A DNA stretch of 64,000 bases from assembly GCA_036652735.1 (NCBI GenBank), contig JAVVVI010000001.1, forward strand, positions 62,001-126,000. The letters run 5' to 3'. Under the pieces are notes generated by a model. That model had not been told where the DNA came from. It ran no database searches and saw nothing but the letters and a program-made list of their open reading frames with translations. This document shows positions 1-7,977 of this stretch, piece after piece. The stretch's first letter is position 1; each line of letters opens with the position of its first letter. The position numbers were made by a program, and so were the translations under genes. This DNA is from JAGOGN01 sp036652735 (lineage in GTDB: Bacteria > Bacillota > Clostridia > Lachnospirales > Lachnospiraceae).

Positions 1-731
1 GCCTGCACACTTGTAATATCATCCAGTCTTGGTGCCGATATAAATTCATTCTCAATACCAATATAACAAGGCTTTTCTGCGCAGTAAATAAACAATTCAT
101 AATCCAAAATGTCTTCCGGTGTTACTCCAAGCTTTCCTGCCAGATACTTCATCATATAGTTCTCTTTTTCCAAACCTTCTTTGATCATTCCAAGAATTGG
201 AAGCATATCGGTTTGTTTGTTTAATTCTACTCCCTTATTAACCTCTCTGTTCATATGAATTGCAAGGTTGGGAATCGTCATAATGTTATCCTTTACATCC
301 AATAACCGTATCTCCGGATGAAAGAGATCTTTGCTTCTAAGTGCAACCTTTCCTGCAATAGAAAGGGGACGATCCAACCAGGTGTTGAGAATTGCTCCAC
401 CATAAACCTCCACATTTACCTGTCCATATCCGGTGCTTACTACTTCCGGTCTTGGTTTTAAATGCAAACATGGAAAATCTGTATGTCCTGCTGCTATATG
501 AAAAGTTCCGCCGTAGCGCATATTTTTCCCAACTGTGAACGCAAGTAAGGTGGAATCATTATGATTCAGAAAATAGCGTCCTCCTTCATTTATTCCCCAC
601 GTATCTTTCATGAAAAGCGGCTGAAATCCCTCTGCCTCAAGCTGCTCCTGTGCCGCTGACACCGTATGAAATGGTGATACACTTTTCTCTAATAAATCAA
701 ACAGTTTCTCGTTTATCATTGTTTCCGTCAT
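1..731 (-). CDS. apeB: M18 family aminopeptidase, 3' part cut off by window edge
   Basis: The first 243 or so residues of an M18 (aspartyl aminopeptidase-like) zinc metallopeptidase, which trims N-terminal residues from peptides in the cytosol. Visible family motifs are AAGHTDFPCLHLKP (His and Asp near residues 83-85, the His being a metal ligand in the family) and GGAILNTWLDRPLSIAGKV with the conserved WxDR stretch. Family members are about 430 residues, so roughly 190 C-terminal residues lie outside the window. The ATG at 731 is preceded by a GGGGG-type SD. It is divergent from the DUF5721-type gene. The assignment to M18 is firm; the symbol is the common one for non-yeast members. Confidence 0.85.
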   Translation of the reverse strand, partial: MTETMINEKLFDLLEKSVSPFHTVSAAQEQLEAEGFQPLFMKDTWGINEGGRYFLNHNDSTLLAFTVGKNMRYGGTFHIAAGHTDFPCLHLKPRPEVVSTGYGQVNVEVYGGAILNTWLDRPLSIAGKVALRSKDLFHPEIRLLDVKDNIMTIPNLAIHMNREVNKGVELNKQTDMLPILGMIKEGLEKENYMMKYLAGKLGVTPEDILDYELFIYCAEKPCYIGIENEFISAPRLDDITSVQ

Positions 732-849
732 TTAAATTTACCCCCTATATTTTATAACTACCATTTTACTATATAAAATTTTAATTTACAACTTTCTTTT
801 CATTTCCATCCACGTTATAATGATACTAGTATACATGGAGGAGGTTCTT

Positions 850-1356
850 ATGATTGCACTTTTAATTACTACCGTAAAAGAATTTATGAATCAAACACTG
901 GTTGGTGAATTGTTTGATCACTTTCTTTTAAGTGAGGCTTCTGTAACTTCAAAAATATCCTATTCCATTGATGGTCATCTTTACTTAAGTCATTTTTCGG
1001 AGCCGGAAAAATTGCGCCTAATAGAAGAGGAAGTTACCTTGATTCCCTTCCATTATGTAAAGCGCACCATTTTTGATATGATGAAAGGAACGCAAACCCC
1101 TTCCTTTCTAAAACTTGTCCTACAGCTTTCTCCCAAAAACATCCGTAATACGTTAACAAGCATTGACAGTCGCCTAACCTGTGAAGATATTGGCGGCATG
1201 TGCATTAACCTTACCTTTCAGAATGAACGTCTTATGTGCACAACAGGAATTTCCTATACTATTTTTGCAAAAGACAAAGAACTGGAGCATGAATGGGACC
1301 GCCTCATCTGCCGTTTTTTGGAACAGCACAATATTGTTTATGAAATGCTGGAATAA
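850..1356 (+). CDS. DUF5721-type conserved hypothetical protein
   Basis: A 168-residue soluble protein beginning MIALLITTVKEFMNQTLVG, which I recognise as the DUF5721 type common in Lachnospiraceae; its function is unknown. There is no signal peptide, membrane segment or catalytic motif. I start it at 850 because GGAGGAGG lies about 5 nt upstream. The earlier in-frame ATG at 820 falls inside a TATAAT-like -10 element (816-821) and so should be untranslated. It converges with the acyl-AMP ligase gene, and the two reading frames overlap by 19 bp at their 3' ends. The family call comes from memory of the N-terminal motif. Confidence 0.75.
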   Translation: MIALLITTVKEFMNQTLVGELFDHFLLSEASVTSKISYSIDGHLYLSHFSEPEKLRLIEEEVTLIPFHYVKRTIFDMMKGTQTPSFLKLVLQLSPKNIRNTLTSIDSRLTCEDIGGMCINLTFQNERLMCTTGISYTIFAKDKELEHEWDRLICRFLEQHNIVYEMLE

Positions 1357-2750
1357 ATGGTTTTGCCTGCCTCATTTTTGGGTATCTGTTCTATGAAATG
1401 CACCGTAAATCCATGCGTATTTATATTGGTTACCCTAGCCAAATCATCAATGACCGCTTTCGATTCCGCCAGTTGTTTCTGGTCTGTATAAATCACCATT
1501 TGATCATCCTGGCCCACACAGGCAAAATCAGCCTGTGGATATGTTTCCTTCAATAAACGTTCTACCTCATCCAAATTAATTCGCTTTCCATACAATTTGA
1601 GAAATCTTTTTTTTCGTCCTGTAATATAATAGAATCCATCCTTATCCCGTTTTGCCATGTCACCGGTATATAAGATTCCCTGCCATTCATCTCCTTTTGA
1701 TAAATCCTCTCTATTCAGGGCATATCCCATTGTTACATTTTTTCCCTTATAAACCAATTCCCCAACCGTATCCCACTGCTGAATTTCTTCTCCCTCTTCA
1801 TCTATTAAAGAAAACTGGCCCCCGGGAATTGCAATTCCCATGCTGCCACATTTTTCTACCGCCAATTCCCATGGTAAATATCCCATTCGAGCGGTGGCCT
1901 CTGTCTGTCCATACATGACTATAAATTGCTTATTCTTTTCTTTGGCATAATTGGCAAATTCACTATGTAACGCCAATGAAAGCTTTCCTCCTGCCTGAGT
2001 CAGCGTCTGAAGCTTTGGCAAATCCATAGTTAAAAATCCAATTCGCTTTAAAATCTCATACGTATAAGGCACTCCTCCAAAAGAGGTCGCACCCTCTTTT
2101 TTCCCAAACTCCCAGAATTCCCGTTCCATTATACCAGACCTTGTTAATAAAAGAGTTGCACCAACGAGTATATGACTGTTCATAATAGATAACCCATACG
2201 TATAGTTCATGGGCAAGGTGGTGATTGGACGTTCCTTAGCTGTAAGCTTCAAATACTTTGCTATGGATACCGCATTTTCTGTGAGATTTTCTCTGCTCTG
2301 GCGCACCAATTTAGGACTTCCTGTGCTTCCTGATGTAGTAAGAAGAAGCGCCAGGTCTTTATGAATGATTGTATCCTCTTGTTCCTGGATTTTTCGCAAT
2401 ATATAGTCCCACTTTGAGAAGATTTTTGTACCATACCCGTCTAGATCCGCGTTTTCCTGTGGTGCATAAATATAAGCAGGATGATACTCTGCAATCAACT
2501 GGTCCAAAAATCCTTTATGAATGTGCTTTTCCAACAATAAAGGCACTCTGTTATTCTTAAGGCAGGAAAGGTAACCCAGCAATGAGCCCAGTGAATTGTC
2601 GCAAAGAAGAAACACCAATGCACGCCTAGGCATATACGTTCCAAATTCCCGGGAAAATTCTTCCGCTTCCTGATATGTAATTTGTTCTCCGGTCTGTGTG
2701 ATTGCTAATATATTAGCATCATATTCTTTCTTCCATTGAAAAAAATCCAT
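1338..2750 (-). CDS. ANL-superfamily acyl-AMP ligase (AMP-binding protein)
   Basis: A 470-residue adenylate-forming enzyme expected to activate a carboxylic acid as acyl-AMP and pass it to a thiol such as CoA or carrier-protein phosphopantetheine. Seen: the P-loop-like TTSGSTGSPK (about residues 138-147), MYGQTEATAR, YTGDMAKRDKDGFYYITGRK, and the C-terminal lysine in PKNEAGKT (about K463), so both subdomains look intact. The ATG at 2750 has GGGAG about 7 nt upstream; an in-frame ATG at 2777 has no SD and overlaps the LuxC-like gene. It is last in the seven-gene cluster, 19 bp after the LuxC-like stop. Inference: it supplies activated acyl groups to the adjacent ACP or to the LuxE/LuxC pair. 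The substrate cannot be told from sequence. Confidence 0.85.
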   Translation of the reverse strand: MDFFQWKKEYDANILAITQTGEQITYQEAEEFSREFGTYMPRRALVFLLCDNSLGSLLGYLSCLKNNRVPLLLEKHIHKGFLDQLIAEYHPAYIYAPQENADLDGYGTKIFSKWDYILRKIQEQEDTIIHKDLALLLTTSGSTGSPKLVRQSRENLTENAVSIAKYLKLTAKERPITTLPMNYTYGLSIMNSHILVGATLLLTRSGIMEREFWEFGKKEGATSFGGVPYTYEILKRIGFLTMDLPKLQTLTQAGGKLSLALHSEFANYAKEKNKQFIVMYGQTEATARMGYLPWELAVEKCGSMGIAIPGGQFSLIDEEGEEIQQWDTVGELVYKGKNVTMGYALNREDLSKGDEWQGILYTGDMAKRDKDGFYYITGRKKRFLKLYGKRINLDEVERLLKETYPQADFACVGQDDQMVIYTDQKQLAESKAVIDDLARVTNINTHGFTVHFIEQIPKNEAGKTIYSSIS

Positions 2751-2769
2751 TCTTTCACTCCCTTTTCTT

Positions 2770-3960
2770 TTATCCAATGAGGCGTGATAAGGTTCGTATT
2801 AAATCAATACCGTCCCACACCGGATCCATGTTCAGTCCCTGGCCCACAGGCACAATCCGGTCAATTCCAACTAAGCCCCAATCCAGTACAGCCTTCAATA
2901 ATTCTTCCCTTTGAAATCCCCCATAAGTAAGCGTTTGTACTTTTGAAGTAACTATAATCTTTAATGCCTGTAAGTCCTCCGTCTCATATTGATAAAACAT
3001 ACCAAACTGCGCACTCTTTGTAAGTGTCTGGTCTGAAATTGTATTTAATGTACTCACATATAAACGATTATTATAGCGCTGTACCGCTTCCATATCCAAA
3101 GAGGTCATTGCCTGCTCACAAAGAAGTTCATATTTTTTGGATGCCTGATATGCTTCCAGTGGATAGTTTTCTGCCTCTAATAAAATCTCATTCCACCACC
3201 GTTTCTGCACCCTGGCACATTCGGACTGCTCCTCCTGCCCTGTCACCCATATAATTAACTTGGGACTGGAGCAGGCATTTTGATCCATTCCATAGGTGTC
3301 ATTATAAAACCCATGTGCCAGTTCTCTCCATTCGTTTTCGTTGAAACGTGCAAGTTTCTCCACATTCAGAATGCAAAAAGATTCCCGGTCTGAGAAAACA
3401 GCCTCCACCGAATGCGGTTTTGCCGGAATCGCCCGCATTTTTTCAATGGTAGCATCTCCGCCCCAGATTACTCTTCCATCACAAACAGAAAAAAATTGTT
3501 CTGTAGCTCCACTCCTCTGTGGATAAGTCAGAATACAGGTTCGTATTAAAATCTCTCTATGTTCCTCTTTTAGAAGCACCTCCTGTATCAGCCTGCACAA
3601 ACGATAATCCATTTGCCTGCTCCGGGTAGACAGGCGCACAATATTTGCATTTCCGGCCAAAAGACCAATGGCATAACTATAGGCAAATAACACCGGCACG
3701 TTTGATGGAGCCAGGTGAAACACCAGACCTCTGCCAATGGAATTCCTACAGGTTCCCCATTTTTCTTTCATCTGCTGCAAGTGTGCTCTTCTACACCAAA
3801 ATCCAAACGCAGCAATCTCTTTATATTCCCTTAGGGATTCCTCTCTGCGAATCCCTTCTGCAATAGCCGAGAGTGCTTCTACCGCCTCTGTGGAGAATGG
3901 CTGCAGTGGTTTTTGCAATGGTTCAATCACGCCCGCCAGATATTGAATTTCATCCTTCAT
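2770..3960 (-). CDS. LuxC-like acyl-CoA/acyl-enzyme reductase
   Basis: A 396-residue member of the LuxC family (aldehyde-dehydrogenase fold), which reduces an acyl thioester to an aldehyde with NAD(P)H through an acylated cysteine. Seen: a nucleotide-binding stretch GRGLVFHLAPSNVPVLFAYS (about residues 76-95), LLAGNANIVRLSTR, and the likely catalytic Cys in MDQNACSSPK (about C230). The start is uncertain. The open frame reaches ATG 4071, but that would overlap the LuxE-like gene by 122 bp; ATG 3960 overlaps it by 11 bp and fits the family N-terminus, with a GGGGG 13 nt upstream. In luminous bacteria LuxC works with LuxE, and here the two genes are adjacent and coupled. No luciferase gene is present. 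Confidence 0.85.
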   Translation of the reverse strand: MKDEIQYLAGVIEPLQKPLQPFSTEAVEALSAIAEGIRREESLREYKEIAAFGFWCRRAHLQQMKEKWGTCRNSIGRGLVFHLAPSNVPVLFAYSYAIGLLAGNANIVRLSTRSRQMDYRLCRLIQEVLLKEEHREILIRTCILTYPQRSGATEQFFSVCDGRVIWGGDATIEKMRAIPAKPHSVEAVFSDRESFCILNVEKLARFNENEWRELAHGFYNDTYGMDQNACSSPKLIIWVTGQEEQSECARVQKRWWNEILLEAENYPLEAYQASKKYELLCEQAMTSLDMEAVQRYNNRLYVSTLNTISDQTLTKSAQFGMFYQYETEDLQALKIIVTSKVQTLTYGGFQREELLKAVLDWGLVGIDRIVPVGQGLNMDPVWDGIDLIRTLSRLIG

Positions 3961-5023
3961 AAGTGTCGCTGCACCCCCTAACCTGTGCCTGTGGTATTCT
4001 ACCTGTAATTCTAAAATATTTACCTTTGCGTCCGCAGGGGCAGTCATCTTCTCCCAGAATAATTCCCTCATCTTCTGTCAGAATGGAATGTCCCGGATAG
4101 GACTCCGGAAGCAGCGACAGCACTTGCAGGATTCCCTTTTCTCCAAACGCACAGGGTGAAAAATCATCCGCTCTCCTGGTAATTACATCCGAGAAAAAAC
4201 TGGCATGCAGATGTCCATAGGGGCATTCCATATAAATACAGCCTGTTTGCTCTGCCATTCCATAATAATTACTTATGGTTTTAATACCGGATACCGCACC
4301 TATTTTCTCATTGAATTCCCGGGGCAAAACTGCCTCATGCTCTAATTTTTTCCATCCTCCCCCATGAATCATAATTCCATTTGGAATCTCCAATGTCTTT
4401 CCCTGTTCCGCCAGCGCCTTATAAAAGTAACTCCAAATTAAATAGGTGAAACCAAATACCAGAATCGGTTCTCCTTTATGCCTTGCTAAAAAGCTCTGAA
4501 TCCCTGCAACATCCAATTCCATCTCTTCATTCAGCCCATACATTTTTTCGGAAGCAAAGATAGAAAAGCCCAAAATTCCCGCTCCTCTTGCCGAAAACAT
4601 GGTGCGATCCTTCAATACTTTCTTTGTATCTATAATTAGAAGGGGAATCCGCCGTTCCCCAATGTAATCCGAAACAATTTTATTTAATGTCTTCTGTTGG
4701 TTTGCAGCTGTCTTTGCATCCAGATAGATTTTGGATATCCCACCGGCTGCTGTACCGGAAGAAGTTACAATCTTGAAAATCTCTTCTTTTGGCACACTGC
4801 ATAAGTCCATGTTCTTGAAGGCCGCAATTGGAACCATGGGAATCTCTTCCTCTGAAAACAGGACATTCTCCTGATATCCCAATGTACGTAGAAATCTCTC
4901 ATAAGGCTTGCAGTGCTCTCTGTGATAGCCGGTTAGTTCTGTGAGATATTGTCCATATACTTTTGATTTTTCTCTGTGAAGAGCTTCATAGGGATTGCGT
5001 TGCAGAATTTCATCATAATCCAT
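3950..5023 (-). CDS. LuxE-like acyl-protein synthetase
   Basis: A 357-residue homologue of LuxE, the acyl-protein synthetase that makes acyl-AMP, loads the acyl group on its own cysteine and hands it to LuxC. Seen: the adenylation motif TSSGTAAGG (residues 87-95), FGFTYLIW, the YYGMAEQTG block, and the C-terminal CGRKGKYFRITGR followed by RGCSDT, whose Cys351 is the candidate acyl-accepting residue by family analogy. Its length matches the family. It overlaps the upstream MBL gene by 11 bp and the LuxC-like gene by 11 bp, implying coupled translation. The acyl chain and its source are unknown. Confidence 0.86.
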   Translation of the reverse strand: MDYDEILQRNPYEALHREKSKVYGQYLTELTGYHREHCKPYERFLRTLGYQENVLFSEEEIPMVPIAAFKNMDLCSVPKEEIFKIVTSSGTAAGGISKIYLDAKTAANQQKTLNKIVSDYIGERRIPLLIIDTKKVLKDRTMFSARGAGILGFSIFASEKMYGLNEEMELDVAGIQSFLARHKGEPILVFGFTYLIWSYFYKALAEQGKTLEIPNGIMIHGGGWKKLEHEAVLPREFNEKIGAVSGIKTISNYYGMAEQTGCIYMECPYGHLHASFFSDVITRRADDFSPCAFGEKGILQVLSLLPESYPGHSILTEDEGIILGEDDCPCGRKGKYFRITGRIPQAQVRGCSDTYEG

Positions 5024-5663
5024 AGTCGTTCATCCCCTCCTTCGTCAAACTATAATCCATTCCATGTCCCGGATAAATATGGGTTCCCGGCTGTAATTTT
5101 TGAAGACTTGGTCTTCCATATTTTACATAAGCTTCCTGGCTGCCACCGGGCAGGCGTGTAATTACCTGCTGCTGGGGCAACAGATAATCCCCGGTAAATA
5201 AACTCTTTTGATCCAACCAGATGCAGCTGCTTCCCAGTGTATGCCCCGGTATGGATTTGCAAAGAATCTTATGTTCCTTCCATGTCCATTCATACTGCTC
5301 TTCATAAATTATGTCTGCCGGACGGCATTGATAGGATGGATATGTAACCCCCTGCTTTCCCTTGAAATACAAATAGACCTCCATCATGGAGGACATATTA
5401 TTTTTTGTACTTTGGATTCCCTCACTGCAGGCTTTACTGGCAATAACCGGGATTTGATAGGTACTTCGTATACTCTCCAAACCTCCAATGTGATCACAAT
5501 GTTCATGGGTTAAAATTATCATTTGAGGAGTCCAGTGATACTCGCATAAATAGTCGTATATTTTATCGTATTGATTTGGGTCAATAATCAATACTTCCCT
5601 TTCTTCTTCTATCAGATAACAATTACTCTCCGTTAATTCATCTACAAGTGTTACAATTTTCAT
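5013..5663 (-). CDS. MBL-fold metallo-hydrolase in LuxC/LuxE-like cluster
   Basis: A 216-residue metallo-beta-lactamase-fold hydrolase of the glyoxalase II-like group. The metal-binding motif THEHCDHIG gives ligands His53, His55, Asp57 and His58. Further ligands appear in SIPGHTLGS, the Asp of SLFTGDYLL, and YPGHG near the C-terminus, so the dinuclear site looks complete. GAGGGG lies 8 nt before ATG 5663; the gene starts 12 bp after the ACP stop and overlaps the LuxE-like gene by 11 bp. Being embedded in an acyl-thioester cluster, it could be a thioesterase or lactonase acting on the pathway intermediate. That is inference only. Confidence 0.83.
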   Translation of the reverse strand: MKIVTLVDELTESNCYLIEEEREVLIIDPNQYDKIYDYLCEYHWTPQMIILTHEHCDHIGGLESIRSTYQIPVIASKACSEGIQSTKNNMSSMMEVYLYFKGKQGVTYPSYQCRPADIIYEEQYEWTWKEHKILCKSIPGHTLGSSCIWLDQKSLFTGDYLLPQQQVITRLPGGSQEAYVKYGRPSLQKLQPGTHIYPGHGMDYSLTKEGMNDYGL

Positions 5664-5675
5664 TTATTCTGCCCC

Positions 5676-5912
5676 TCAAATGATTACATTGTACTTTGCC
5701 AACACTTCTTTTCCCTTTTCGTAAGATGTAAAGTCTAATACGTCAATGGTACTAATCTGAACATCAAATTTCTCTTCCAACTCGGACATTAATTCCATGT
5801 GTCCGATTGAATCCCAATTTGGTATTCCACGATAGTTTAAATTTGCCAGTTCTTCCTCTTTTACGCGAAGAGATTCCATAAATATTTTATTATATTTTTC
5901 TAGATTGGTCAT
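5676..5912 (-). CDS. Acyl carrier protein-like protein
   Basis: A 78-residue acidic helical protein of carrier-protein size. The motif NWDSIGHMELM matches the DSxxH-type 4'-phosphopantetheine attachment region, with the serine at about residue 36 as the modified residue. AGGAGG lies 6-7 nt before ATG 5912, and the start overlaps the end of the MaoC fusion gene by 23 bp. It diverges from housekeeping fatty-acid ACP (the usual DSLD is DSIG here), so it probably carries a dedicated substrate of this cluster. Likely partners are the acyl-AMP ligase (loading), the MaoC domain and LuxE/LuxC (reductive release). Confidence 0.85.
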   Translation of the reverse strand: MTNLEKYNKIFMESLRVKEEELANLNYRGIPNWDSIGHMELMSELEEKFDVQISTIDVLDFTSYEKGKEVLAKYNVII

Positions 5913-6636
5913 AACAGCCTCCTGTTTCCTCTACCTGAAATAAATTTTTCATCATCATTTGATGACATTCTGACTTTAGTACAATCTCCCCATTCTGATT
6001 CTTACATGTACCTATAAATGTCCCCAGATAGCAGCTTTTTCTGGTATCACACCCTGTAAATTCTACTTCTGCTTCTATGGTATCTCCCACGAATACCGGT
6101 TTTAAAAATTCCGTTTCCTGTTTCATGAAAATTGTTCCTGCACCCGGCAGTTCCATTCCCATTACGGTAGAAACCAAAGAACTAATCAACATTCCATGGA
6201 CTACCCTTTTTCCAAAAAAGCTTTTTTCCGCAAATTCTTCATTGAAATGAAGGGCATTATAATCCCCGGTTACCGCTGCAAACTGATTCACATCCTCCTG
6301 GGTAATTTTCTTCACAATAGAAGCTCGCTCTCCCAGAAAAAGAATTCTATGTGTCTGTGCGGCCACTTCTTCCTGTGCCAGCTGCTGTAATCGTTCTTCC
6401 AGTTTTCGAAATCCCGCCTCATCATAGAGCACTTCCACTCCGTGCCGTGCGTTCATTCCTGTCGTCGATACACATTTTCTGCTGCAACCACACACAATTA
6501 ACCATAAATCACAAAGTTCTCCTTCTTTGGGGCTCACAAATTTTATCTCCGGATGCAGTTTCTTAAATTTTTCAATCCGTCTTCCTCTATCATAGGTGGG
6601 ATTGCATCCACCACAATATTTAATTGCCAGTTCCAT
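5890..6636 (-). CDS. Cys-rich N-terminal domain fused to MaoC-like (R)-hydratase
   Basis: A 248-residue two-part protein. Residues 1-85 carry a cysteine-rich segment with KYCGGCNPTYDR (C8, C11), C42 and CGCSRKC (C49, C51, C55), resembling a metal or Fe-S binding site; I cannot name the domain. Residues 95-235 are a MaoC hot-dog domain with the hydratase-2 signature TGDYNALHF (D125, H130), expected to hydrate or dehydrate a 3-hydroxyacyl/2-enoyl thioester. ATG 6636 is chosen because GGAGG sits 6 nt upstream; the frame stays open to 6702 without an SD. It overlaps the lysR stop by 17 bp, so regulator and pathway are one transcript. Confidence 0.8.
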   Translation of the reverse strand: MELAIKYCGGCNPTYDRGRRIEKFKKLHPEIKFVSPKEGELCDLWLIVCGCSRKCVSTTGMNARHGVEVLYDEAGFRKLEERLQQLAQEEVAAQTHRILFLGERASIVKKITQEDVNQFAAVTGDYNALHFNEEFAEKSFFGKRVVHGMLISSLVSTVMGMELPGAGTIFMKQETEFLKPVFVGDTIEAEVEFTGCDTRKSCYLGTFIGTCKNQNGEIVLKSECHQMMMKNLFQVEETGGCYDQSRKI

Positions 6637-7522
6637 GACTTTCCTCCAACATCTCTTGAAGCCTCTGTGCCTCAATTCCCAATGGTCTGTGCTTATCCAC
6701 AACGATACAAATATTACGATCCGGAATCTGTTCCAATAGCGTTATGGGAAATACTTCATTCTTTTCAATTGCCTCTTTTGCAAAAATCTCCGGTACAAAC
6801 CCAATTCCCAAATCCTGCTGCACCATTGGAATAATCAGCCCCATATCTGCGACTTCAATATCCGGATTAATATTAAGTCCACAGGATTGATAAAATTCCT
6901 GATAAAAAGCAAAGGACGTAGACGTTGGTGCAAGTGTTATTAATGGTACACCTGCCAGCTTTGATAAATGCATTCTCTGGTTGGACAGGTCCGCATACTT
7001 TTTTCCTCCAACCAATACACTTTTAAACAGCTGAACATTGCTAATTCGAAAATCACTGTCTGAATGAAAGGGAGTTGTGACAATTGCCATATCAATCTTC
7101 CCTGATTGAAGATCCAATAAGGTCTGTGGTGTAGTATTGCTGCTGATTTTTAATCTGGCAAGAGGATAACTTTCTTGAAATTGATTCAGTCTTGGAAGTA
7201 AATAACAACGCATTGCCATTTGTGTTACTCCAATTCGAACGGTTGTATCCTGGGTACCAAGCGCCTGTTTAAGAGCCTCTTCACCCTTGATAATCTCCTC
7301 ACACGCCGGTGCTACATAACTATATAATAATTCTCCTTCTTTGGTTAGCGTTACACCTTTTCTGGAGCGGTTAAAAAGCCTGCATCCCAACGCATTTTCC
7401 AGATTCTGAATACAACAGGTCACAGATGGCTGACTGGTTAGCAAGGCATTGGCTGCTCTTGTAAAATTTCCATATTTTGTTACATAGAAGAAAATTTTAT
7501 AGTGTTCAAAATTTGCATACAT
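6620..7522 (-). CDS. LysR-family transcriptional regulator
   Basis: A 300-residue LysR-type regulator. An N-terminal winged HTH (residues 1-60; TRAANALLTSQPSVTCCIQN is the recognition region) is followed by a periplasmic-binding-protein-like effector domain (about 90-290). Because it is first in the coupled LuxC/LuxE-like cluster, it probably controls its own operon. LysR regulators classically bind a divergent intergenic region; here the partner is the NifU-like gene, and the region holds a palindrome at 7604-7616. The effector is unknown; an acyl-CoA, free acid or redox signal are all possible. Confidence 0.9.
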   Translation of the reverse strand: MYANFEHYKIFFYVTKYGNFTRAANALLTSQPSVTCCIQNLENALGCRLFNRSRKGVTLTKEGELLYSYVAPACEEIIKGEEALKQALGTQDTTVRIGVTQMAMRCYLLPRLNQFQESYPLARLKISSNTTPQTLLDLQSGKIDMAIVTTPFHSDSDFRISNVQLFKSVLVGGKKYADLSNQRMHLSKLAGVPLITLAPTSTSFAFYQEFYQSCGLNINPDIEVADMGLIIPMVQQDLGIGFVPEIFAKEAIEKNEVFPITLLEQIPDRNICIVVDKHRPLGIEAQRLQEMLEESHGTGN

Positions 7523-7603
7523 TTTTTCCGTCTCTTTTCTTTAAAAATTTAGGAGTTTTCAGAACCTATTTTTATCCTATGATTCATCATAACATATTAC
7601 TAT

Positions 7604-7643
7604 AATTGATGCAATTGACAACCTCACTTACAACTGATAATCT
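7604..7643. promoter_or_regulatory. Candidate LysR operator and NifU-like gene promoter
   Basis: A perfect palindrome AATTGATGCAATT (7604-7616) abuts TTGACA (7615-7620), followed after 17 bp by TAATCT (or after 15 bp by GATAAT), a plausible plus-strand promoter for the NifU-like gene. On the minus strand TTGCAT-N18-TATGAT reads toward lysR. A LysR dimer on this palindrome could influence both genes. This rests on motif inspection only. Confidence 0.45.
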
Positions 7644-7673
7644 AACATTAGAACGTATATAAGGAGGTAACTC

Positions 7674-7961
7674 ATGTCTGTTACAATAAATGAGATTGAA
7701 AAAATACTGGACTCCAAAGTCCGCCCTTTACTGGCTGAGCATAATGGCAACATTACAATCTACAGCTTTCAGGACAATATTCTTAAAGTTAAGCTTACCG
7801 GAAAATGTTCCGGCTGCCCCTCTGCCCATACTACCAACGAAGAACTGGTGGCCGCCGAAATAAAAAATGCGTTCCCAACCATTCTTGACGTGATCCTTAT
7901 AGAAGAGACAAGCCAGGATCTTATACAAATGGCTCGTAAAATCTTGAATCACGAAGTGTGA
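7674..7961 (+). CDS. NifU C-terminal domain-like Fe-S scaffold protein
   Basis: A 95-residue stand-alone NifU C-terminal (Nfu-like) domain. The CSGCPSA motif (C45, C48) is the CxxC pair that in this family binds a transient [4Fe-4S] cluster between two subunits for delivery to apo-proteins. AAGGAGG lies 7 nt before ATG 7674. It is divergent from lysR and convergent with abfT, whose product acts beside the Fe-S enzyme AbfD. A role in maturing AbfD or PFOR, or the Cys-rich MaoC fusion, is speculation from location. Confidence 0.85.
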   Translation: MSVTINEIEKILDSKVRPLLAEHNGNITIYSFQDNILKVKLTGKCSGCPSAHTTNEELVAAEIKNAFPTILDVILIEETSQDLIQMARKILNHEV

Positions 7962-7977
7962 TTAGGAACGCTGTTCA

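Noticed and set aside
3961..4071. Upstream start for the LuxC-like gene at 4071
   Set aside because: It would give a 122-bp overlap with the LuxE-like gene and an N-terminus unlike the family; kept only as an alternative.
6613..6636. CGGC motif of the MaoC fusion as a trace of a selenoprotein
   Set aside because: No in-frame TGA is present and the frame is continuous; ordinary cysteines explain it.
1338..7522. True bioluminescence (lux) operon
   Set aside because: No luxA/luxB-like flavin monooxygenase is in the window and the organism appears strictly anaerobic, so light emission is not plausible.
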